From: Rhizophagus irregularis
Lineage: Eukaryota; Glomeromycota; Glomeromycetes; Glomerales; Glomeraceae
Direction of reading: 5' to 3'
Assembly: GCF_026210795.1 (NCBI RefSeq)
Contig: NC_089431.1
Location: 5,270,001 to 5,334,000 of the forward strand
DNA: 64,000 nucleotides
A model generated the notes under the pieces. It made no database searches. It saw only the letters and a list, made by a program, of their open reading frames with translations, and was not told the origin of the DNA. Shown here in pieces: positions 10,118 to 22,452 of the stretch. The stretch's first letter is position 1, and each line of letters opens with the position of its first letter. Position numbers and translations under genes: made by a program.

Positions 10118-13100
10118 ATGTTGTATTTGTTTGTAACAGCCTATGAAAATGGCATATCTTTAGTAAAATCAGCAGTGGTTGGTATTAAAGAGTCCGGAAA
10201 TTTTGAAGATTTATTAAAAGAAGCACTTTCAAATGAACTTTTTTTAGAAGATAAGCTGGTAAAAGTTGATCTTCAATGTAATGATTCTTCAGCTTGGCAT
10301 CCTGTATTAAATGGCCTTACCAAAAATTTAGAAGCATGTTTTCAATTGAAGGCGCAGCATGTACGTTTTACAATATCTCATAGTATATCAATTCCCGATG
10401 AGTTATCTAATGAAGGATCTTCAGCATTTAATTTCATGATGACACAACAACGCCTAAAAAAACTTCCACCACTTTACAACTCCCAATTTCGTAATGATTT
10501 GCTCTATAATGATTTTTTAAAAATTTTGCAAGAAAGGAAACTGGGATGGCTGAATGATAATCATTTAACTATTGGGCATTCTTTTATCCGCAGAGTTACC
10601 GATTTAGTATGGTATTTGGATCCTCATCTTGGCAAATTGGAAAAACGCGGCTTGAAACTACCAAAAATTATAGCCAAACTTCCTGTATATGCTTCTGAAA
10701 GTCATTATAATCTCTATCATGATACTACGAAGCATAAAAAAATTGAAATATCACGAGAAAAACTTGAGTCATTTGTTAAAGCTTTAATTTTATCTATTCA
10801 ACAACCTTGGACACGCCTATTACATTGGGAAGAAGTAATTAAAGATATTGATGATCTGATAAAAATAGCTCAAGAATATGCCAACTATCTTCAAGGGGTT
10901 AATAATAGAATGCGTACTATACATATGAGTCTAGTTCCTGTAAGAAATGGGCGGAATGATATTACAGTTGAGGATATTGAAGCTGTTGACTTATATCCAT
11001 CTCAATATGAGTTTTTAGCACAGCTTCCGATGATTATGATCTTCTAAATATAGATCATTTGCTTCCTCCCAAGCCACAAAATATATATCTCTTTTTTCAA
11101 AATATTTGTGCTGATGTATCCTTCACGCTATATCGTTATTATCATGGCAATTATCTCAGTACATTAAATTTTGTATGGAAAATTCCTTCTTTGGATAAAT
11201 GTGACAAGACAAAAGAAGCAAAAAATATTTCTGCAGCATATGACCAAATCCCAATCTATTGTACAAGACAAATGCGAAAAAATGTGATAAATAAGGTTTT
11301 TTTCTTTTTTTTTTTTTTGTTTATATTTCAGTTAAAATATTTCTTTTGAAAATATTGAAAATACTAAATATACACCAACCTTTTTATAGTATTCTTTAAT
11401 AGTTAAAGCATCACGCTCAATTCTGCAAGTACTTTATCAAGATTTAACAGGAGATGTATCAACACCAGATAATGAAATCAATAAGAAAACACATGAACGG
11501 ATAAAATTGATGCTAGATACCCAAGATCCTGATATTATTATAGATCTTCGTAAGATTATTAATGAAAAAGGCACAAAATTTGATGTCTTTTGGAACGAAA
11601 TGCAAGATTACTTTAATGAGGTAATGATTATTAATTTAAATACTATTTTTGTATTTATATCTTATATAATTTATATCAAGATCATCTCAAATTTTAAAAA
11701 GGTTACGCCTGCAGTGCATGATCGACGACATACCTCAACTTTATATATGCCAATTGCCATCTCAGTTAAGGATCTGGTGCAAATCATAATTGAACGATTA
11801 GAAAATAAATATGGCACTATACCAAATGATATTGAAATACCTTCAACTGAATGGGTGCGATTACAATTTTGGCCAAAAACAGAATTTTCAGAAAATCGGT
11901 ATACAGGCAGGTTTCAAATTCGATATATGATTCAAGCTCGTCAAATACGCAAGTCTCATATTGATTCACATTACTGTTCTGCACTTTGGAGATATTTACG
12001 TGAATTTGCTATTAAATTTAAAGAGTATACAACATTAATTTGTGCTGATGACAAACATAAAGTTCCTATTGGAGAATCAGTTGCTACTTCAACAGGAGTG
12101 AGAAATAAATCAGCATTAACTACTATAGATGGAATACTTAATTCTTGTGATCACGATTTTACAAAATTATCTTTGACCCCTTCGGCATCTTTATTTGTTG
12201 ACATTCCAAATAGTATATCAGATTCATTTTACCAGGGTCAAGTATATATAGCATATAAAGATACAATTTTCCAACCAAGTTCTGCTATACGACATGCAAC
12301 AGAATTCTATAATAATTATTCTATTCAATATCAAGATAATATTAACAAACCTAAAATTTTACTTTTATATACTGATGGTGGTCCAGATCACCGATGCACA
12401 TATGGATCTGTTCAAATATCATTGATAGCCTTGTTTTTAAAAGGTAACTTTGATTTCTTAGCTGCTGTACGAACTGCTCCTTACCACAGTTGGGCCAATC
12501 CAGCTGAATGTATAATGTCAATATTAAATCTTGCTTTGCAAGGTGTTGCTTTGAAGCGAGAAGATATGAGTGGATTATCAGAACAAGCTTTTGAAAAGCT
12601 TAAAACTTTATCTGAAATCCGTGAAGGAGCTAATTCTAATTCACATTTAAAAGAAGAGCTTATTAAATCAATTAAAATTACTCAAGAATTCCTTGAAAAT
12701 CGTACTTCACGACTTTCTTTACATGATTTAAAATTCAAAATCGCTTCTCCTGCCATAGAAACTGAAATTGATTCTTTATTTGAGGTATTTTTTATATTAA
12801 TATTTGCTTAAATTTATTTTTGTTAATCATTAATATTATAATAGTCTATATTAACAGCTGAAAGTCAGCTTACAATTAATTATACAACGCTAGTAGAATT
12901 AAGAAAATTTCATAAATTAAAGGAATTTATTGATACTCATTGTCAAATTAGACAATATTCATTTCAGGTATGTCAAATAGAGTAAAATGCACTTATATAT
13001 ATTCATTGTATTTGAAATTTATCACAAAACTCTAATTTCTGCAGATTAAGAAATGCAATAATAGTGAATGTACTATCTGTTTACCAGTTGAATTACCAAT

Positions 13101-13746
13101 TGAAGTATTTGATGAATTGCATTTTTTGCCTGATCCTGAACCATCTATTGGTAAGAATTATACAACCTTTTTGCATAAAGTGCTCAAAATTCTAATTATG
13201 TTTTTGGGCGTTTTTATTTTAGCTGATTCTAATCATTATAAGGATTTTTCAAGTATATATGGGACTCAAACATCTGAAAACTTTCGTCCAAGTAAAGCAG
13301 GACAACTAGAAGCTGATAATTTACCCCAGGGCATTTTCAATAATAATCGTGTTCGCGAATTCGTTGAATGTGATTTTTGTGGAAAAATTCGATGCATTTA
13401 TAGTATGAGTGCTTTAAAAAAAGAGCAGATGTCCACATTACAGCTCAAAATAAATGATAATGATTTTACTTGTGGAATTGAAGAATGGATGCCACCTTCA
13501 CATGAGCTGAAAGGTATTGTTTTTATTCGTCAATCTCTTAGCCGTGATTCTCCAATTGAAAGTGGTTATTATTCAAATCGCCTAAAAAAACCTCCTATTT
13601 GTTATTATTGTGGTAAAAATAATTCATTGGTGGAGGCAACTGACGATTTACTTCATGGATATCAATCTGTATATCCACTTTGTTCTAATTGTCAACTTTC
13701 GGGTCATTCTTTTCATATTGGGGTAAGAAAAAAGTTGGTGAATTAA
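10118..13746 (+). pseudogene. DDE-type transposase with C-terminal zinc ribbons, one frameshift
   Basis: Reconstructed coding parts are 10118-11295 (with a frameshift near 11024), 11390-11620, 11702-12784, 12845-12967, 13045-13150 and 13223-13746; all junctions after the shift keep frame. The likely catalytic core is ADDKHKVPIGE, then LLYTDGGPDHRCTYGSVQIS, then HSWANPAECIMSILNLALQ, i.e. a D...D...E arrangement. The C-terminus has CDFCGKIRC and CYYCGKNN...CSNC zinc-ribbon-like pairs. At about 11024 the frame of ...YEFLAQ is lost and SDDYDLLNIDHLLPPKP continues one frame over, consistent with a single-base deletion. The true N-terminus is uncertain: an acceptor (TTTGTAACAG) sits just after the ATG at 10118, so an upstream exon is possible. 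The intron at 11621-11701 is a multiple of three with no stop, so reading through it also gives an open frame. Confidence 0.75.
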
Positions 13747-13914
13747 CAAGAAAAAGGAAAAGAGAATAATTTTTGTATTATATAATCTTTTAATAAATAA
13801 TTTGTTAAGTAAAATGATTGTTATTTTATCTTTATTATCGTATTTTTATAAAATCACGTGATATACAAAATGTACATTTAAATCTGAATTTTTTGAAATA
13901 ATGAGGGGGGGGGT

Positions 13915-13947
13915 TGATGTTAAACGAGACTATTTGTTGGAACGGCC
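13915..13947 (-). repeat. Right terminal inverted repeat of the 4.16-kb transposon
   Basis: The reverse complement begins GGCCGTTCCAACAAATAG and is followed outside by TTA. It matches the left end at 31 of 33 bases. Confidence 0.9.
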
Positions 13948-13950
13948 TTA

Positions 13951-14308
13951 ATATAATTGTACATCTTATAATTCTATAAAACTTCTATATATCATAATAA
14001 ATAACTTGTTTACAGTATAATTGACTATTTACTAATGATTAAAATACTTTGAAAGTAATATCATTCTTTTTGTAAAAAAAATAATGTTATTCAAAAAAAT
14101 TATATTGTAATCTCAAAATTATGATAATGATGATGATAACATTCTACATTCTAATGTCTAAATTTGTTAAAATAAATTTAAAGAGTATTAATTTCAAGAT
14201 CAATTTCCTTGGTAATATATCCTATATTTATAAAAGATACGTTAAAACAGGGTAAAAAAAAAAATTTTGTCGTATACAGTCAAATATTGGAAGCTCATAT
14301 ATACTTAC
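13951..14308. other. Spacer between the transposon and the minus-strand kinase, no gene seen
   Basis: AT-rich sequence with no open frame of note. It may contain the 3' untranslated region of the kinase gene that ends nearby. Confidence 0.5.
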
Positions 14309-14545
14309 CATCATGGGATTGATTGAGATCCTTATTAATATCTAATTCAATTTCTTTTGTAAAGTAATCTAATGAATTATACAAATATTTGATTAATATT
14401 GTTAAACTATTTGATGAATATTAAATTTTTATAGTTTAATTGCTAATTAGAATTCATACCTTTATCATTATCGTCTTCATTTGAATCATTATCAGCCTTT
14501 CTTTTACCTTTAAACGAATGAACATTATTAGTGAAATCAAGCCAT
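14309..14545 (-). other. Candidate 3' exons of the minus-strand kinase
   Basis: Two segments have good splice borders on the minus strand: 14545-14460 (acceptor ATTATCAG, donor GTATGA) and 14368-14309 (acceptor ATTCATTAG, donor GTAAGT). In one shared frame they read LDFTNNVHSFKGKRKADNDS..., then DYFTKEIELDINKDL..., and join cleanly at phase 1. Lysine/acid-rich tails like this are familiar after kinases of this fungus. The phase linking them to the kinase exon ending near 14693 was not resolved, so an extra exon or a different frame is possible. Confidence 0.4.
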
Positions 14546-14692
14546 CTGATAATTATTAATAATTAATAAATAATTACCAGACAATTCCATGTTATTTTCC
14601 TGATAATAATAAAATGGGTCTAAATAAAATTAATTAAATATTAAAAAAAAAATTTTATTAAAAAGGTAATTTATATAAATTATGCGATAAAA

Positions 14693-16216
14693 TTAATTAC
14701 CAGTTTCTAATTTAATGGATTTAGTACTTCTTGAACTTCTTAAAGACATCGCGGATTGAATCATTCCACTTAAAGGTCTACTCTTATAAACGGCACCTGA
14801 ATTATTTATTGTTACAGGTCCTATATCCGGTGATTTTATAATTTTGGTTTTCTTACCCCATTCTTCACAAGAAGTCATTTTTTTAATTTTATCATATAAC
14901 TCCATAGCTAATGGTCTTTTCTCTGGATCAAAATGCCAACATTCTTTCATTAATTCAATATAACCTTCAGGTGCATTTGTAACAATTGGTGGACGTAAAC
15001 CATCACAAATTTTAATAATAAGATCCGTATTATGATTTTGATCCCAAAAAGGTCTTCTACCAGTCATTAACTCCCACATAATCATTCCGAAACTATATAT
15101 ATCTGAAGCTTTAGTATATTTTTGTCTAAGAAATATCTCCGGTGCCATGTAAGGAATAATTCCATAATTTTCATTATCATCCGCAGATTCAGTTGATGAT
15201 TTATTTATACCCAGATCTCCTATTATTACATCATATTTGCTATTATTATGATAATAATCAGTAAGATATACGTTAGGATTATTTTTAGAATTAAAAAAGA
15301 TATTTCCACTATGTAAATCCCTGTGAACAATATTTACACCATGTATATGTTTGAGTCCAGTTATAATCTTACTTAAGTTTTCCAATTTTTCCTGCCAACA
15401 AATATTATAAAAATAATTAGAAACATAATGTTTCAAATCACCAAAATCATAATATGGCATGATTATCATAATATCCTGAGAAATAGGATCTTGAGTAATT
15501 CCGAAATATTCACTAATGTGACTTTTATTATTATTAAGCAACTTGTTTAAAATTTCTAATATGTTGATAGTATTTTCTTTACATTCTGCTGAAGTAAAAT
15601 CATAAAATACTTTGAGCTAAGTAAGTTAAAGGAAATGTTTATTAGTATTATTATAAGATGTTTATTAACCAATTATAAACTAGAATATATTAATAATTAC
15701 ATATACCTCGTTCAAATTCTTGGATGTAATATTTTTAGAATCATTAAGTTTTTTGAGGACAACTATATAATTATGATGACGAACAATTTTGGTATTTTCC
15801 CGGAAATTCAAATTAAAAATTGGACCATCAATCCAAGTAGCTTTATAAATTTTACTAAATCCCCCTTCGGCAATAAATTCAACATTTTTGAATTGATCAT
15901 AAGGAACAAACTCTAATATCATTGAATTTTTATTAGTTTGCTTATAATTGATACTTTTATATGGAGAACCAAACTCTGCATGTGAACAATAATCAATTTG
16001 TGTATATCTAATGAAGTCATCAATAATTTTGTTCCCGCTTTTCTTAAACTTGCATACCTCTTGTATTGTGTAACAAGTAAAACAAAGCTGAAGATTTTTA
16101 TATGAAGCCAATCCAATATTACATTCATTACATAACTTTTTTATTTTATTATTAACCGCAGTCTGTGTTGATTGCCTTAAAGGCGTGTTGTTTGATATTA
16201 AAATATTGTTATTCAT
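14693..16216 (-). CDS. Zinc-ribbon protein kinase, tyrosine-kinase-like type
   Basis: Exon 1 (16216-15707) has a CNEC...CFTC zinc ribbon near residues 29-50, then LEFVPYDQF, a glycine loop IAEGGFSKIYKATW and VVLKKL with the beta3 lysine. The donor follows CGAG, and exon 2 (15616 to about 14693) begins LKVFYDFTSAEC in frame, supplying the alphaC region, YFGITQDP and hinge IMIIMPYYDFGDL. Catalytic motifs are VHRDLHSGNIFF, GDLGINK (DLG for DFG) and IPYMAPEIF, then YSFGMIMWELMTGRRPFW and a closing RP motif (CWHFDPEKRPLAMELYDKI). All catalytic residues are present, so an active kinase is likely; its substrates are unknown. The protein may continue past an optional donor (CTGGTAATT) into the exons at 14545-14309. 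It is unrelated in layout to the modular kinase at 2.7 kb, having one ribbon and one kinase. Confidence 0.85.
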
Positions 16217-18394
16217 ATTTTATTTTCAAAGGTTTCTCTTTCATTTAAGGAATCAAACAAAACCATCTTATATATAATAAAATTGACTTAAAAAAGTTCT
16301 ATGCATAATTTCTATCTAATTTCTGATTAGAAATTTCTATATGGAAAGATTCTCCGAATGAAGAACTTTGGAGTATTCTAACCGAAATAAATAAACTCCG
16401 AGAACTCCATTATTTTATACATGATCATCGGGCCTTCATGACCATTTTTGTAAACATCATTGACGAGAAAAAAAAATATTTTTTATTTTATATTAGAATT
16501 ACAATAATGTGCAAATAATGATTCATTGTGTTGACAAAAAATAAATTTTTTTTTTTTTAGTCTTTTAAGTGAATATAAAACGAAAGAATTAGGCATTCTC
16601 TTTGCTGCGGAATTACGTTTGGCAGAAGAATTTATGTTAGAATTTTTTAATGTTATTTGTTATCGGAAACAATAATTTTTTTTTAAAAACAAAAAGAAAA
16701 AAAAATTAAATTAAATAAGCTATTTGTGTCAACAAATTTATAAAGCCTGCGTTTGCGTAGAAGCGTAGAAAAATAAAATCAGAAATTAGTAGTACTGTAG
16801 TTTGGAGATATTCAAAGAATTACTCAAATAATGTAAATAGTTCCACACCGATAGTTTTGAGACTACACATAAAAATTCTATAAGAAAGACAGAAAGACTT
16901 TCAAAAATAAGAGTAAAAAAGAAAATCATAAATATTAAGACGTTAACTTTCAACCAGTCACGTGATAGAGGGTAACGCGGAAATAACTGTAATTATGATT
17001 TATAAATCAAAGGAACAAATTTATATAATTTGACAATTTTTTTGAATTGTCAATCTCATTATTACTGTTCCTTTCAGAAATTTTTAACGCAGAGAGGGAA
17101 AAGTGCCAAAAAACATTTAATGTATATATTCATTTTCTTTTGTTCAAAAAATTAACCAAAATAAAAAGAAAGCTTATTAATTTATTTGACTCATATTAAG
17201 ATTGCAATTTTCAGCGGCGAAATAATTGTATTAATAATATCATTTTGGCGATTTTCTGATTAATAATGAAATTATATTTAAGTGTAGTTTAACAATGACA
17301 TTTTATAACAAACTAGTTAATATGCTAATAAATAATGAATTTGGCTAGTCAAATTATCGATTATATTACAACATTATTACGTCATTTCGCTCCATATTTT
17401 AACTTCAATTAAATTCAAATAAATAAATTGTAAAATTATCTACAAAAGTTCATGCGAGTTTAATATACTGTCATTTAAATTCGGTTAATTACTCAATTCA
17501 CATATTACTTTGAAACTGTGAAGCATAACAATAAAATTATTTATGTTGTGTTATACAATAATTTTTTTTTTACTTTTTTCCGCAGAATTATTTTAAAAAA
17601 AGTAAATTCCTATTTCTGGTTATGATAAGCATTTAATGGTGACATAACCTTGCATTTATTTTTCTTGGCGTGTTGATATACAATACTCACGTGCACTGCG
17701 TTTTCTATTTCGGGACTAACCGACTAACGTTAATATTTCGGGATTAAACGGAAATATCGTTCTCTCTCAAGTTGCTGTAATGAAAAACCAAAAAAATTTC
17801 TCCCTGATAATCATATAAGTAATGACATAATGATAAAAAAAAAGATATTAAAAAAAGGTTTAAAAAGAAATGATTTTTGAAATATGACGTATTTTTTTTT
17901 TTCTATGAACCCGAAGATTTTCACCTAATGGCAAAAAAAAGGTATAGGAATTAATTACCGTGGAGTGATAATGTTTGATGACACCATTTTTTTGGATGAC
18001 AATCCAAAAGTAGATACCTTTTTACTATTAATGATATCCACCTTTATTCGACAATGATATTCATCAAACCACGTGACAATCGTGACATTCAACATTTTCT
18101 TTTGAAAGCACAAAATAATTATAAAATATTCCTTTTAGGAATATTCTAAAAGTGGCGTGATTAGCATTACTTAATTTGATTTTATCATACAATGATAAAA
18201 CAAATTTAACCGAGAGGATGTTTTACGAATGTACTACGAAAAATGTTAATTATAATGAGTTTTGAATGTATAATAACCGGAGTGATTTTCCGTCGCAATT
18301 ATTCCGGTGTTAAAACATTACATACAAACATAATTCTACTTGTTGTTATAGATTAATTATTATTTAATAATGGCATTGTAATAAATGGAACCAT
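16217..18394. other. Intergenic region, one weak coding-like scrap
   Basis: No full gene is supported. At 16559-16674 on the plus strand an acceptor-like TTTTTTTAG precedes an open stretch reading SLLSEYKTKELGILFAAEL..., vaguely like the helix after a BTB fold. It has no partner exon and I do not call it a gene. The rest is AT-rich spacer. Confidence 0.4.
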
Positions 18395-18475
18395 ATTTGT
18401 GTATATATATGTATATTTGTATGCTTGTATATATATAGTATATATTCATACATATATATATATAAGGAGTAAGGA
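18395..18475. repeat. TA-rich microsatellite upstream of the oxidase gene
   Basis: Repeated TATATATG/TATATATA blocks about 150-220 bases before the ATG at 18617, followed by long T-tracts at 18525-18590. It may act as promoter-proximal nucleosome-poor DNA; that is inference. Confidence 0.5.
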
Positions 18476-18616
18476 CTGATAGATAGTTGTTTCTACTTTT
18501 TATTGGAAAAATCAAAAAACAAAAACATTTTTTCTTTTTCTTTATTTTTTTTTAAAAAAAAAAACTTTTTTTCTTTTTTTTTCATTATTCATTATTCATT
18601 ATTCATTAAATCAAAA

Positions 18617-20898
18617 ATGGTCACCGATTTTATGATTGATTTTTTTCGTTCGATCACCGATGTAAGTAAAAATTATTTATTTTTACGTACCATGATTATT
18701 ATTTAATATTTAATATTATTTACTGATAAAAAAAATATTTCTTTCTTTTTTTTAAAAAAAAAAAATTATATTAATTAATTATATTAATTTAGCATTTTAA
18801 AAGACAAAATACTTTTATTATGAATCAAGATTACGAATCTGAAGCGAATAAAATTTATGATGGAATGGATTTTGAAGAATTATCACAACTTTATTTAAAA
18901 AGTGATAGGATTAAACATAAATTAGGTAACGTATTCGAATTATTATAGTTAGTGCATTTTTTTTTTATTAAAAATTAAAAAATTATGACATTTATGATTA
19001 ATTTTAAATTTTTTTTAACTTTTATAGAAAAATTGGTTAAGAAAGCCGATCAGCTTATTATCCTCGATGACCATAATGATGATAATGATCATATTGGTCC
19101 TCAAATAGGTTTTTATTTAAATTTATTGTGGCGCAACTAAATTTCTTCCCTCAAAAAAAAATAAGCATTAAATTTTTTTAATTTTTTTTCATATTTTATA
19201 GAGGTAATAACAAATAAACTTGGTAATATAAAATTTAATGCTGATATTGAAGAAGTAACAACATTGGAAAGACTTGTGGAAATTATGAAAACTTCCGATA
19301 TTGAGAAGAAACATGTTAAAGCCGTAGGAAGTTTTGAAACGTTCAAGTAAATATCAATTATTATATTATTAATTTTACTATATATCCCAATATTAACCAT
19401 CATCATCATCATCATCATCATGATTTTTATTAGTCGTATCACTGAAACTGAAGGATTTCTTCTTTATACCAAAAATTATCGTGGAGTGAATAAAACTGAT
19501 TCAAATTTATTAAAACAAGAATTTAAAAGTAATAATATTTATTATGATGTAAAATGTGGAACTACTCTTAATGAAATTATATCAGAACTAAAAAATGATG
19601 ATAGGGCTTTATTTAATTTATCCGGTTTTGATGGTCAATCAATCGTCGGTTGTAATGCAACATCTACACATGGTTCTGGTATTACTCTTAAACCTTTAGA
19701 ATCATTCGTTGTATCTGTTAATCTTGTCGTACCAGGTGGAAAAATTTATAGAATTGAACCAACAGATGGTGTTACAGATCCTAAAATATTTTTACAACAA
19801 TATCAAGATATTAAATTAATTCAAGATGATAAAACTTTTAACGCAAGTGTAGTAAATTTAGGTGCTTTAGGTGTTGTATATCAAGTAACTATTAGTACTG
19901 TTTCAAATTATAAAGTCTTCTCAATGAGAGAAGAATCAACTTGGGAAGCTGTTAAACCAATCCTATCAGTAAAACCTTATGATAATAATGATATTTTAAG
20001 ATATCGTAATGCTGAAGTATGGCTTAGTCCTTATACATCTTACGCTCTTATTACGAGAAGAAATATCGCCACAAGTGATGATATAGAAAATTATCCTAAA
20101 TCACATTTGAAACATTGGTTACAAGATATTTTAGATAATTTAATTATTAAAAACCTCGCTAAAAAATTAAACACTGATGGTGGTCACATATTATTCATAT
20201 TATTAAATTTATTTCCAAAAACAATTCCTTCGTTAGTTGAATTAGCTTTAAAATCTCAATATAATAAAATTCCTGTGGTCGATGATTATGAAGAGATTTA
20301 TTCGATTGGTTTGATCAGCCATATTAAAGCTATAGATGTTGAATTTGCATTCTCAATGAAAGATGATAATCATATTAAAGCTATTGATGCTTTAAGAGAA
20401 ACATTACAAGATATAAGAGATAAATTTAATTTTAATATTAATGGACCTATAGTTATAAGATTCTCTGCTGCTTCTTCTCAGTATATGTCTATGGCACATG
20501 ATACAAATGATGAACCAAGATGTTTCGTCGAGATGCCAATTTTAGTATATGTAAGTACTTCGACGTCGTTTTGCGAATTCACTTCTTGTTTTTCTTAAAA
20601 CTATATACTAATTTTTTCCCCACATATTACCTAGGATCCAAGAATCTATTATTATGCACATGTTTACAAACCATTATTTGGTATAGCGTTAAAATATAAT
20701 GCAAGATTTCATTGGGGTCATCATTTAGATTCTGAATTAGATTATACATACCTTCAAAATTCTTTTGATAAAAATGCTATTGATTCATTCATTAATCAAA
20801 TTAATAAATTTGATCCACAAGGTTTAATGAGTAATGATTTCCTAAAGAAATTTGGTCTTGTTCCTAATACTAGTAGTTGGTTTAGTAAAATATTGTAA
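18617..20898 (+). CDS. FAD-dependent sugar-lactone oxidase-like protein (VAO/PCMH family)
   Basis: Six exons join without a frame break: 18617-18661, 18793-18925, 19028-19108, 19202-19346, 19434-20550 and 20635-20898. The protein is about 594 residues. The first ~85 residues are an acidic family-unlike extension. The FAD-binding part follows: [44 protein letters not shown] and [16 protein letters not shown]. The C-terminal exon carries RFHWGHH, matching the HWG motif of D-arabinono-1,4-lactone and L-gulonolactone oxidases. Those enzymes make (erythro)ascorbate. The usual GHS motif whose histidine binds FAD covalently is replaced by GSFETF, so flavin would be non-covalent or the protein has a different substrate. 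The start was chosen because it is the first ATG with a clean GTAAGT donor at codon 15. Confidence 0.8.
19398..19421 (+). repeat. (CAT)8 microsatellite inside intron 4 of the oxidase gene
   Basis: Eight uninterrupted CAT units end 12 bases before the TTATTAG acceptor. Length change here could affect splicing, but nothing in the sequence shows that it does. Confidence 0.9.
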
Positions 20899-22084
20899 TA
20901 ATTAATTTAATTAATTTATAATTTAATTTTTTTTTTTTAATTTTTTCTTTTTTGTTATTAATTATTATTATTTTAAAAGATTTTTTTAAATAAAATTATT
21001 CATTTTTGTAATATTATTGTAATATAATTTAAAAAATTATTATTCGCTTTTTTAATGACGGGATTCACGGGAATTGTTCTATGAGCCAATTAATGGTGGT
21101 CATTTGAAACGTGTCTGTAATCGACTAATATAGATAACATAAGGCATTTCGGTTAAAATGTCAATCCGCAAATTCCGAAAATTCCGAATGATCTTCTTAA
21201 TCGAATAAATGAAAAAATTATATGTTACCAATCAAACGAAATCAAAAAAATAAAAAAAAAAAACAATTACAAACCTTAATATTATGTGAATAAAATATTC
21301 CCAGATAAACATAAATAAAGGTAACGTAGCCCCATATCTACAATAAAAACATTTCCATAATAGTAGATTGTTATTGAACGGAAACCCCTTTTTTTTAAGA
21401 TTTTTTTAAGATAAGTGGTTATTGTATCACCGATTAACATGTGAATGAAAAGGAATTACAAGTATTCAAAAAGGTTAACAAATTCATGATAATCTTTTTA
21501 GAACCCTTGATAAGTTTTTTTTTTTTATTCTTTATATAAAGAGTCAATCTCTCGCTTTTTTTTTCAATAAAAAAAACCCAATAAATGTGATAAAATAACA
21601 CTGTCCGTAAACTGATCCTCACTTTTTCCTGCATATGATGATATTTTCCATTATTACCAACCTCATTATTATTCATTAATACCGTTACCTTACCTTATGT
21701 ATACGAAACCCTTTTTACCTCCAAATCCGTACTAAAAATATCATATTGCATTACCTTTAACGAATGTTTGGATTTCGATCAAACGTAAAACGTACACCGT
21801 ACACCCGTACAAACAGTATGCTAAAATTTCCGACTTCTGGAAGGGGTGTATTTATTAGATAAAAAACCAATATTGGGCAACCGATTCCACTTGATGATTC
21901 ATAATAACTTTTCGAATCTTATGACTTTACGTCTACGATGAAATCATTCAAATATTAAAATATATATATATATTTTTTTCCCTTTCCCTTCTTCTACATT
22001 ACCTTTTTCTGTAAATATCTTATAGAGGTTGGGATGCTTCTAGTGATAATTCTTCGAATTAGTTAGGCTATTAGTAGTTAGAAA
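20899..22084. other. Intergenic region, no gene seen
   Basis: Low-complexity T-tracts follow the oxidase stop. I see no coding relic. TATAGAGGTTGG at 22021-22032 resembles the end of the hAT-like element at 602, but no partner end was found. Confidence 0.5.
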
Positions 22085-22452
22085 AAATTAAAGTGTTTAA
22101 AGCAGGCTATCGCTTGAATTAATAAGATAGGTCCTATTTTGTTGGTTTCTAGGTTTGACGTAATGATTAATAGGAATAGTTGGGGGTCATCCGTATTCAA
22201 TTGTCAGAGGTGAAAATCTTGGATTTTTTTTATTGGACTAACTACTTTGGAAGATTTTTTTTATTGGACTAACTACTTTCGGAGGATATTTTTTTTATTG
22301 GACTAACTACTTTCGGCGGATATTTTTTATTGGACTAACTACTGCGAAATCATTTGCCAAGGGTGTTTTCATTAATCAAGAACGAAAATTAGGGGATTCG
22401 AAGACGATCAGATTAACCGTTGTAGTCTTAACCATAAATTATGCTGACTAGG
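22085..22452 (+). pseudogene. Decayed 18S (SSU) rRNA fragment
   Basis: I recognise the central 18S region in order: TTAAAGTGTTTAAAGCAGGC, TCCTATTTTGTTGGTTTCTA, GTAATGATTAATAGG.ATAGT, TCAATTGTCAGAGGTGAAA, GCATTTGCCAAGG-like CATTTGCCAAGGGTG, CATTAATCAAGAACGAAA and GTAGTCTTAACCATAAA. Compared with a normal 18S it has deletions (after GGCTAT), substitutions at invariant positions and an internal tandem expansion. It cannot be a working rRNA gene. Confidence 0.85.
22221..22343 (+). repeat. Four tandem copies of an 18S segment around TTGGACTAACTAC
   Basis: GGATTTTTTTTATTGGACTA-type units of about 30-34 bp are repeated four times, where a normal 18S has a single copy between the conserved TTGGATT and GACTAACTACTGCGAAA stretches. 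Confidence 0.85.

Larger units (their letters stand above)
9788..13947 (+). mobile_element. Complete 4.16-kb TIR DNA transposon with spliced DDE-type transposase
   Basis: The left end (9788-9820) and the reverse complement of the right end (13915-13947) match at 31 of 33 positions, beginning GGCCG(C/T)TCCAACAAATAG. The trinucleotide TTA flanks both sides (9785-9787, 13948-13950). One gene fills the interior on the plus strand. A TTA duplication with GGCC-type ends recalls PIF/Harbinger, but the transposase does not look like that family, so I leave the superfamily open. G-runs lie just inside both ends. A smaller related element is at 57730-57903. Confidence 0.85.

Noticed and set aside
16559..16674. 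Possible BTB-type exon (ELGILFAAELRLAEEF)
   Set aside because: Similarity is weak, there is no donor or partner exon, and no neighbouring BTB relic supports it.
22021..22045. Second end of a hAT-like element (TATAGAGGTTGG)
   Set aside because: No matching inverted end or target duplication was found nearby, so the likeness is probably chance.
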